Notes under the pieces: generated by a model
Databases searched by the model: none
Told to the model about the DNA's origin: nothing
Seen by the model: the letters and a program-made list of their open reading frames with translations, nothing else
In this document: positions 58,385 through 64,000 of the stretch, in pieces
How the letters are laid out: the number at the start of each line of letters is the position of its first letter
Position numbering within the stretch: the stretch's first letter is position 1
DNA from: Metallosphaera sedula DSM 5348
Lineage (GTDB): Archaea > Thermoproteota > Thermoprotei_A > Sulfolobales > Sulfolobaceae
Direction: 5' to 3'
Assembly: GCF_000016605.1 (NCBI RefSeq)
Contig: NC_009440.1
Span: forward strand, 1,772,001 to 1,836,000
DNA length: 64,000 nt
Translations under genes and position numbers: made by a program

Positions 58385-58440
58385 GTCAACGTGCTTAGCG
58401 TAGAAAAGCATAAATATTATCCTTCTCTTTACCTTTTTGC

Positions 58441-58480
58441 GAAGGGCCTGACACTGCTATGTAGCAGGGTGTGAAGGCCT
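58441..58480 (+). other. Long imperfect hairpin just before tRNA-Gly
   Basis: AAGGGCCTGACACTGCTA pairs with TAGCAGGGTGTGAAGGCCTT, about 16 base pairs with small internal loops. It lies 57 bp after the glutamate synthase stop and 14 bp before tRNA-Gly. It could be a small RNA, or a 3' processing or termination structure for the upstream operon. Confidence 0.5.
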
Positions 58481-58494
58481 TAAGCAATCCATGT

Positions 58495-58572
58495 GCGGCC
58501 GTAGTCTAGCCTGGTTAGGACGCTGGCCTTCCAAGCCAGAAGTCCCGGGTTCAAATCCCGGCGGTCGCACCA
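58495..58572 (+). tRNA. tRNA-Gly (TCC), with CCA in the gene
   Basis: Acceptor GCGGCCG/CGGTCGC, D arm GTCT/GGAC, anticodon stem CTGGC/GCCAG with loop CTTCCAA, variable AAGTC, T arm CCGGG-TTCAAAT-CCCGG, discriminator A at 58569, followed by CCA (58570-58572). No intron. Reads GGA codons. No copy of its 3' end is seen downstream in the window. Confidence 0.95.
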
Positions 58573-58701
58573 TTCAGGATCCCATATACAATCTTAATTA
58601 TATTAAGTTTCAATTATATTACCTAGGAGTTTAACAAGGTAAATGCAGCGTTAGACCATATTTGTAAAAAACATAATATCTGCGTGAGTTAGGTGAGCTC
58701 C

Positions 58702-59079
58702 ATGGATAGGCTTAGACTGATGTGGCTCATCATAGTCGTCGGAAATATTGCAGACGTGATCATATCATGGTTTGGTTGGCCCACTGAACTTCGGAATACC
58801 GATATCTATATTTTTGATCATAATCTTGTTTTTAACATGTACATCAATTACATATTTGATTACGGTGGGGATAGCATATCCTTCTTTCAATTGTTGATCC
58901 TTCTTATCTCTCTTAAAATCCTACTAATCGTCATGATATACTGGTTTACTAAATTAGCGGATAAGCTAAGGGTAAGCCACATGAAGTGGGTTATGTTACT
59001 CCCATTCGTGTTGATAACATTAGGTGTAGATGTTTATGATGTCTTGTCCCTGACCAGCCTCGTTTTGGGCTCTTTATAA
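58702..59079 (+). CDS. Small polytopic membrane protein
   Basis: 125 residues from ATG 58702 (GTG 58693 also in frame). Three or four spans: LMWLIIVVGNIADVIISWF, FFQLLILLISLKILLIVMIY and VMLLPFVLITLGVDVYDVL. It ends LGSL; these last codons and the stop are part of the promoter block at 59067-59088. Not recognised. First of a cluster of tiny membrane or secreted proteins. Confidence 0.65.
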   Translation: MDRLRLMWLIIVVGNIADVIISWFGWPTELRNTDIYIFDHNLVFNMYINYIFDYGGDSISFFQLLILLISLKILLIVMIYWFTKLADKLRVSHMKWVMLLPFVLITLGVDVYDVLSLTSLVLGSL

Positions 59080-59080
59080 A
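59067..59080 (+). promoter_or_regulatory. Promoter over a stop codon, copy 1
   Basis: GGGCTCTTTATAAA covers the codons for Gly-Ser-Leu and the TAA of the gene at 58702. TTTATAAA is 26 to 30 bases before ATG 59103, the right distance for a leaderless start. Copies at 59774 and 60239. Confidence 0.65.
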
Positions 59081-59102
59081 ATCTCTTAGTTTCCCCCCTT
59101 CA

Positions 59103-59435
59103 ATGAAGTACAAATCCCCTATATCAATACCAATTCTAACATTATTTTCAATAACAATACTGGTGCCATCTGTTATTACTAATGCCGATACAGATTACCC
59201 TAACACATATGTAGTGGCATTCTATCCTGCCAACCCGCCAAGTAGTTACACAAGTTTTTCAACAATATTTGACGCACTGCCATTCATAAATACTGAGGGC
59301 TATAATTATACTGGATTAGTTATATCTGCGTTTCAATATGATAAAAATAGCATATATTATGGTAAAACTCTAGTAGGTTATTGGCTAACAGATGTAGGAT
59401 ATCAAGAAGGTATAACTACAAACAATTATCAGTAG
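59103..59435 (+). CDS. Small secreted protein
   Basis: 110 residues with a clear N-terminal signal segment (ISIPILTLFSITILVPSVI) after a lysine, followed by an outer part rich in Tyr, Thr and Asn (DTDYPNTYVVAFYPANPPSS). No membrane anchor at the C-terminus. It may be complete or a truncated larger surface protein. Leaderless from the copy 1 promoter. Unknown function. Confidence 0.6.
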   Translation: MKYKSPISIPILTLFSITILVPSVITNADTDYPNTYVVAFYPANPPSSYTSFSTIFDALPFINTEGYNYTGLVISAFQYDKNSIYYGKTLVGYWLTDVGYQEGITTNNYQ

Positions 59436-59546
59436 GTCAAACATGCCAATATTCAGGACTTAAATCCATTTTTTAATTTATAAAGAATATTGCCAAAACG
59501 TTTTTTATTTCTTTAAGGGCAATCCTTTTTTAGGTGGCATAAAACA

Positions 59547-59786
59547 GTGACTACAACTACGATGTATCCAATAAATGGTACGCCTTTCGGGCCTGTGTAC
59601 TTGCCGCCTGGGACGTTTATTCCGGCAAATAGTTCTTCAACAGTACTATTATCCCCACCCCCACCACCATGGTATATAGCCTTTTTGCCAGAAATCGTAA
59701 TAGGAATAGTCGTAATAGGTGCCATATCCTTCTTAGTATTTAGAGGTAAGTTTAAGTTCTTAAGAAAGGCAAGGGGCTCTTTATAA
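59547..59786 (+). CDS. Small protein with C-terminal membrane anchor, type A
   Basis: 79 residues, GTG start. The first 45 are Thr/Pro-rich (GTPFGPVYLPPGTFIP, SPPPPPW), then one span (IVIGIVVIGAISFLVF) and a strongly basic tail (RGKFKFLRKARGSL). It resembles the protein at 59964 in layout. This could be an outward-facing N-terminal part with a cytosolic basic tail. The end RGSL and stop are within promoter copy 2. Confidence 0.55.
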   Translation: MTTTTMYPINGTPFGPVYLPPGTFIPANSSSTVLLSPPPPPWYIAFLPEIVIGIVVIGAISFLVFRGKFKFLRKARGSL

Positions 59787-59794
59787 ATTTCCCC
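59774..59794 (+). promoter_or_regulatory. Promoter over a stop codon, copy 2
   Basis: GGGCTCTTTATAAATTTCCCC. It codes for Gly-Ser-Leu-stop of the gene at 59547 and then continues with the same TTTCCCC tail as copy 3. GTG codons at 59807 and 59810 lie at the leaderless distance. Confidence 0.65.
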
Positions 59795-59823
59795 TTTTCC
59801 CACCTAGTGGTGACAACAATCAG

Positions 59824-59925
59824 ATGCACGTATCGCTTGGGAATGCATGGCCTAATAATGGTGAATACGACTATTCCTATAACTTCTATCTGCCATCATC
59901 CGGTCTATCATTCACCGCACTATAA
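59824..59925 (+). CDS. Possible 33-residue ORF or fragment
   Basis: ATG 59824 reads MHVSLGNAWPNNGEY and ends LPSSGLSFTAL before TAA, a composition like the outer part of secreted proteins. A second frame from GTG 59807 (36 codons) overlaps it and fits the promoter distance better. One of these, or neither, may be real; the first looks like a relic of a surface protein. Confidence 0.25.
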   Translation: MHVSLGNAWPNNGEYDYSYNFYLPSSGLSFTAL

Positions 59926-59963
59926 GGAATAACTTTTTCCCTTTTCTTTTTCCTATTCTCTTG

Positions 59964-60251
59964 ATGACTGTATCTAACACGAGTTATTATAACATCACAA
60001 AAGTACCATTCCAACCTGGAAATATTAATGTAACAATAGGGCCAGACACTACCACGTTCATTGGCCCACCGGAACCCCTATGGGTTCAAACGATGCACAC
60101 GATTATTTTCTTCGTTATTTTCTTCTTACCAGAAATAACTCTCGCATTAGCTATACTGAGTTTGATATTTACTTTCCGTAAATCACCAAAAGTGAAGGCA
60201 ATAACAAGGTATTTCCCTAAGTTCAGGAGCAAGTCAAAGGGCTCTTTATAA
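59964..60251 (+). CDS. Small protein with C-terminal membrane anchor, type B
   Basis: 95 residues from ATG 59964. The outer part has N-x-S/T sites and ends IGPPEPLW. One long or two short spans (TIIFFVIFFLPEITLALAIL) follow, then a basic tail (KAITRYFPKFRSKSKGSL). Same plan as the protein at 59547, sharing PP..PW, LPEI and the final GSL. Probably paralogues. Function unknown. Confidence 0.55.
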   Translation: MTVSNTSYYNITKVPFQPGNINVTIGPDTTTFIGPPEPLWVQTMHTIIFFVIFFLPEITLALAILSLIFTFRKSPKVKAITRYFPKFRSKSKGSL

Positions 60252-60259
60252 ATTTCCCC
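60239..60259 (+). promoter_or_regulatory. Promoter over a stop codon, copy 3, with no gene after it
   Basis: GGGCTCTTTATAAATTTCCCC, nearly the same as copy 2. ATG 60272 lies at leaderless distance but opens only 11 codons, and the convergent gene at 60291 begins right after. This copy probably lost its gene or makes a short RNA. Confidence 0.55.
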
Positions 60260-60290
60260 TTTCCCAGTCCAATGAAAAGAGAGTTGACAA

Positions 60291-60518
60291 TTACCTTACT
60301 CTTCTAATGGTGATCTCGGCGTGATCCCCTACTACATCCCCCTTAAATAGATACCTAGGAGCATTCTTGAGAAGTTGATGTGTGCAAAGTATCCTGTCCT
60401 GATCAGCGACTAGCGAAAGTACATCTCCTGGTTTCATTGCAACTAATACCTTGGATATTTCAACCATGAATTCGTCGCATGATTTTCCCCTTAAATCTAA
60501 CGAGAACGTCTGTGGCAT
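60291..60518 (-). CDS. TusA/SirA-like sulfur-carrier protein
   Basis: 75 residues. [20 protein letters not shown] and [14 protein letters not shown] fit the TusA fold; Cys14 would carry the persulfide. The usual Cys-Pro is Cys-Asp here. TusA proteins pass sulfur in tRNA thiolation or, in Sulfolobales, in dissimilatory sulfur oxidation with DsrE and Hdr-like complexes, but no such genes are adjacent. Confidence 0.75.
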   Translation of the reverse strand: MPQTFSLDLRGKSCDEFMVEISKVLVAMKPGDVLSLVADQDRILCTHQLLKNAPRYLFKGDVVGDHAEITIRRVR

Positions 60519-60608
60519 AGGAAACTTATCTTAGAGTCCTTTTTAAATGTTGATAAAAATCGTTAACAAGCTCTCATAATTAAATGAAACTTTATAAAAA
60601 GAAAATAG

Positions 60609-62477
60609 TTACCGTTCTCCGCATACACTGTTTTCTTTTAATATTGCGGTTATCCCTATTCCCTTAAGCCAACTCACCACAAATCTTCCATACTTGGCAT
60701 CAATACCTACTTCGTCTAGGCTGATACAGCCTTCCTCTGTTACCTTGGCTACTATCACATCCCTAAGTCCCTCAAGTAGTTGGAAGAGAGCTGAGACTGA
60801 CTGGAAATCCGCTACTATCTCATCTATATCATTTATTACGCTAATGAAAGAGTACACTCTCCTTACTATCTCACATGTGGGAAGGTTTCCATTCACTGTG
60901 AAAGTTAAGTCCTCAATTACCTTTGCGTACTCCTTAGACTCGGGAAGTCCGATTTTTCTCAACTCATCCTTCCTAGAGGAAAGATACTCGAAGTACTTTT
61001 TCAGTAAGTTGACGTTCTCGTTAGAGAGGCTTACAATCTGACTTAGCTTGTCCATGGAGAACGTCTCAATTATGACCTGGTTAAGTTTACGTGAGAGAGC
61101 GATCTTTTCGTCACTAAATGGGTTCATCTTCAATTCCCTTACTGCATCCGCCTGCATGGCTAAGCATTCTTCCGCACTCCGTCTCATCGTCTCATTGCCA
61201 ACAACTTCAGAGACCTTTTCCAATGACTTGAAGTCGGTAACCAACAGCCTCGTGTATTTTCCTCCCAGGGTTTTCTCTAAGCCTTCTACTATCTGGTTTA
61301 TTCTACTCGTGGTTAGATACACGTTCCTGTCTATTGTGTTCAGTATCCTGATGACAGTGTTTACATCCTGCTCTGTGAGCCTTAGAGAGGGCGGTATCTG
61401 AATCTCCTCTGCGTTAACTCCAAGTTTCCTTATTCCGGTTACGACATTATTGTAATCTATAACTATCTTAAAGATCGCGTCATTGAGAGACTTATCTACG
61501 TTGTTTGATACTTCCAGAAAGTTTCTATATGCCTCGGCTATACATTCCGAAGTAGAGCAGGAGTTCATCTTGGCCATTTCAGCCTTGAGTTGGGACTCCA
61601 TTTCGCTGAGTACTGTAATTAGCTCAACTGGCAGATTGGCTGACCCACCCTTAATGTTGTTAATCAACATGATCTTCTGTTCTACCTGTGAAATTACCTC
61701 ATTTTTCTCCTTCTGAAGTATACTCTTAGCCTGGGATGAAGACATTAGGTGGTTCAGAGTGGCAGGAAGAGCATTCACAAGTAGGCCTAAAAGTGAAGCT
61801 ATTATAGTATTGATCGAGAGAAATCCATACCCAAGGGCAAGTGCTATCCCTGGATAGAGAGGGATAATTCCTAGAACACTTAGTATGCTTCCCCTCGTAA
61901 AGAGTATGGAAGCTACAATAAGGAGAATGAAACCAACTATTGGATAAACGAGAGACACTGGCTCCGATAGTATGCCAGTATAATTCTCTACAGCCTTCAA
62001 TACTAGAGAATATAGTACAGGTATGGCAGAGAGCACGTTACTTTTGGGATCTCTACCTTTTTCTGATATACCAGTGGCCACAAGGAAAGGAGAGATGAAA
62101 ACCCCCAAAAGCGACTCTGAGGTTAAAAAGCCCTGAAGGGAGGTGAACTTTACCTCAACTATAATCGGTATAACGAATAGCAGGATCAACATAATCCCAA
62201 ACGTCTCTATCGTCGTGGGAGTTATTGTGTTGGTCTGACCAAGAATCATCCCACTGAAATTGTAACTTACCACGTATAGTAGAGTTATGGCAGGGGCGAG
62301 AATGTAAGGTAAAAGCGCAGATAAGATGATGACGACTCCCTCCTCAAAATAGAAGAAAGAATGAAGGTTCAGTGCGTTGGAAATAAGGTAGAAGACGAAG
62401 GTATTTAGAATTGTTATGCCTATTCTTTCAACTATATCATTAAAAGTTACAGTGCTGAGCCCTAGAATTCTAAGCAT
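60609..62477 (-). CDS. Large membrane protein with cytosolic helical domain
   Basis: 622 residues. The first 250 contain about seven to eight spans (FVFYLISNALNLHSFFYF, LLFVIPIIVEVKFTSL, VLGIIPLYPGIALALGYGFL). The rest is a long helical, charged region (EKNEVISQVEQKIMLINNIK, ...) that looks like a coiled-coil bundle, with two Cys near CSTSEC. No enzyme motif. I do not recognise the family; the layout suggests a sensor or scaffold anchored in the membrane. Confidence 0.65.
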   Translation of the reverse strand: MLRILGLSTVTFNDIVERIGITILNTFVFYLISNALNLHSFFYFEEGVVIILSALLPYILAPAITLLYVVSYNFSGMILGQTNTITPTTIETFGIMLILLFVIPIIVEVKFTSLQGFLTSESLLGVFISPFLVATGISEKGRDPKSNVLSAIPVLYSLVLKAVENYTGILSEPVSLVYPIVGFILLIVASILFTRGSILSVLGIIPLYPGIALALGYGFLSINTIIASLLGLLVNALPATLNHLMSSSQAKSILQKEKNEVISQVEQKIMLINNIKGGSANLPVELITVLSEMESQLKAEMAKMNSCSTSECIAEAYRNFLEVSNNVDKSLNDAIFKIVIDYNNVVTGIRKLGVNAEEIQIPPSLRLTEQDVNTVIRILNTIDRNVYLTTSRINQIVEGLEKTLGGKYTRLLVTDFKSLEKVSEVVGNETMRRSAEECLAMQADAVRELKMNPFSDEKIALSRKLNQVIIETFSMDKLSQIVSLSNENVNLLKKYFEYLSSRKDELRKIGLPESKEYAKVIEDLTFTVNGNLPTCEIVRRVYSFISVINDIDEIVADFQSVSALFQLLEGLRDVIVAKVTEEGCISLDEVGIDAKYGRFVVSWLKGIGITAILKENSVCGER

Positions 62478-62786
62478 AAGACCTTCTCTCTTTGCTAATA
62501 CATTATTGATATAAATTTATTACGTGTGTAAAGATCACCTACATGAAGGGATAAAAAGGGACAATATTATCTCTGGGGTTGTATGGATGGGGATTCGGCG
62601 TTAATTAGATGGTCTGCATGGGGAATCCTCCTATTCTAGTGACAGGTATAATGATCAATTCCTAACCTTCAGGTAGAACATGTTCCCAAAAATTGAGAGC
62701 GTGATACGATTTTTATTAAATTCACTGATTAAACCTAAGAACCCATAAAAGGAAAAAATAAAAGTGATTAGCAAGTAAGTATTGCT

Positions 62787-63419
62787 ATGAGTTCTTCCAT
62801 ATCTTTCAAAAAATTCGAATTGCCTCCACTACCCTATAAGGTAGATGCACTGGAACCATACATAAGTAAGGATATAATCGACGTTCACTATAACGGCCAT
62901 CACAAGGGATATGTGACGGGAGCCAACACATTCATGGAAAGGTTCAACAAGGTTATAAAGGGAGAGCTACAGAGCGGGCAATACGACGTTCAGGGTCTAA
63001 TGAGAGGAATAGTATTCAACATAAATGGTCATAAGCTTCACGCCTTGTATTGGGACAACATGGCCCCCGCTGGTAAGGGAGGCGGACAGCCAGGCGGTGC
63101 CCTCGCTGATCTCATTGTGAAGCAGTACGGGAGCTATGACAGGTTCAAGCAAGTTTTCACTGAGACTGCGAACTCGTTACCAGGCACAGGTTGGACTGTC
63201 CTTTACTACGACACTGAGAACGGTAACCTTGAGATCATGACCTTTGAGAACCACTTCATGAACCACATTGCAGAACTTCCGATCCTCCTGATCCTAGACG
63301 AGTTCGAACATGCCTACTACCTGCAATACAAGAACAAGAGGGCAGACTACGTAACTAACTGGTGGAACGTGGTAAACTGGGATTACGCTGAGAAGAAGTT
63401 GCAGAAATATCTCAAGTAA
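62787..63419 (+). CDS. sod: Iron superoxide dismutase
   Basis: 210 residues. [16 protein letters not shown] and [10 protein letters not shown] supply two His ligands, [20 protein letters not shown] the last Asp and His. [18 protein letters not shown] is typical of Sulfolobales Fe-SOD. Removes superoxide. AATAAAAGTG 26 bases upstream of ATG 62787 is the TATA box, so the message is probably leaderless. The 309-bp gap 62478-62786 holds no other gene. Confidence 0.95.
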   Translation: MSSSISFKKFELPPLPYKVDALEPYISKDIIDVHYNGHHKGYVTGANTFMERFNKVIKGELQSGQYDVQGLMRGIVFNINGHKLHALYWDNMAPAGKGGGQPGGALADLIVKQYGSYDRFKQVFTETANSLPGTGWTVLYYDTENGNLEIMTFENHFMNHIAELPILLILDEFEHAYYLQYKNKRADYVTNWWNVVNWDYAEKKLQKYLK

Positions 63420-63457
63420 ATCGATTCATTTATTTTCTTTCATCTATCAACAATATC

Positions 63458-64000
63458 ATGGTTTCTGCTATTATTCTAGCTGGAGGATGGGCCACTAGGT
63501 TAAGGCCTTTGAGTTTGACAAAGCCAAAGTCCCTCTTTCCAGTTCTCGGGAAGCCTATAATTGATTATACGCTCGATGCACTAGAAAGGGCCGACATCAA
63601 GGACGTATATATCTCCTTAAGGGTAATGGCTGATAACATCATTAAACATGTGGAGAGGGGAGGGAAGAAGGTCACCTTTGTTGTGGAGGAGGAACCACTT
63701 GGCGACTTAGGACCCCTGAAATACATCTCTGAAAAATATACCTTAGACGACGAGGTTCTAGTGATCTACGGTGACGTGTACATGGAGGTGGACTTCAAGG
63801 AGATCCTCTCGCTTCACAGGAGTAATGAGTGCGGTGCAACTATCATGTCAGCTGAGGTGGAGGACCCCCAGAGGTACGGGGTCCTCTACACGGAGGGGGA
63901 TAGGCTAATCCAGATCGTGGAGAAACCTTCGAACCCCCTTTCCAAACAGATTAATGCAGGAGTTTACGTCTTTGACAAGAAGCTTTTCTCGATAATAAAC
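63458..64000 (+). CDS. NDP-sugar nucleotidyltransferase, 3' end outside the window
   Basis: ATG 63458 gives [20 protein letters not shown], then [67 protein letters not shown] and NAGVYVFD. The frame is open at the window end after 181 codons. It differs from the genes at 18868 and 31868. GGWATR replaces the usual GGxGTR. CATTTATTTT about 25 bases upstream serves as TATA box. Substrate unknown. Confidence 0.88.
   Translation, partial: MVSAIILAGGWATRLRPLSLTKPKSLFPVLGKPIIDYTLDALERADIKDVYISLRVMADNIIKHVERGGKKVTFVVEEEPLGDLGPLKYISEKYTLDDEVLVIYGDVYMEVDFKEILSLHRSNECGATIMSAEVEDPQRYGVLYTEGDRLIQIVEKPSNPLSKQINAGVYVFDKKLFSIIN

Noticed and set aside
58495-60272. Integrated virus or plasmid at tRNA-Gly
   Set aside because: The small membrane proteins after the tRNA recall fuselloviruses, but no integrase is present and no copy of the tRNA 3' end is found downstream.

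Overview
The window looks like the chromosome of a thermoacidophilic crenarchaeon of the order Sulfolobales. Evidence: Fe-S XPD helicase, archaeal TFS, RpoL, Csl4 and Dph2, a GHMP-type (archaeal) shikimate kinase, a Sulfolobales-type superoxide dismutase, an archaeal tRNA-Arg intron of bulge-helix-bulge type, and many apparently leaderless genes whose TATA box lies about 26 bases before the start codon. The moderate GC content would suit Metallosphaera or a close relative, but that genus call is inference.

Layout. (1) 1-33 kb is an accessory cell-surface glycan island. It holds glycosyltransferases of families 2 and 4, a lipid-linked glycan flippase, two FkbM methyltransferases (one decayed), RmlA/RmlB/RmlC for dTDP-rhamnose precursors (RmlD is not in the window), and a GDP-mannose 4,6-dehydratase broken by one stop codon. 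It ends with a three-gene sugar-activation operon (nucleotidyltransferase, phosphoglucose/phosphomannose isomerase, BadF-type kinase). The island is full of decayed insertion sequences: three IS1-like copies (one split by an IS256-like element), an IS4/ISH3-like element and a 361-bp deletion derivative of it, IS5-like and IS6-like elements. Base composition changes sharply from gene to gene. (2) 26.9-34.6 kb contains candidate defence or conflict genes: a coiled-coil PD-(D/E)XK protein with eight perfect 63-bp repeats, two DUF3800-like proteins bracketed by inward-facing stem-loop repeats, and a PIN-domain protein with an unknown helical partner. (3) 34.8-41 kb is housekeeping: tRNA-Arg(TCT) with an intron, a short IS200/IS605-like remnant, then one minus-strand run encoding L10e, Dph2, Csl4, RpoL, a small protein and TFS, and a second run with a small protein, XPD and a thioredoxin-fold protein. 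(4) 41-51 kb is a nearly complete shikimate operon on the minus strand: split transketolase, chorismate mutase-prephenate dehydrogenase, DAHP synthase, AroB, AroE, AroC, AroK, AroA and AroD. Genes overlap or nearly touch, so erythrose-4-phosphate supply through EPSP/chorismate synthesis is encoded as one unit. (5) 51-54 kb is an operon with an E1-like enzyme, a flippase-like membrane protein, a degenerate DHH/Cdc45-like protein and KEOPS subunit Pcc1. (6) 54-58.4 kb is a two-gene glutamate synthase. (7) 58.4-64 kb holds tRNA-Gly(TCC), a cluster of tiny membrane or secreted proteins linked by a repeated promoter that overlaps their stop codons, a TusA-like protein, a large membrane protein, superoxide dismutase and the start of another nucleotidyltransferase.

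All functional assignments come from reading protein motifs by eye. No database search was run.
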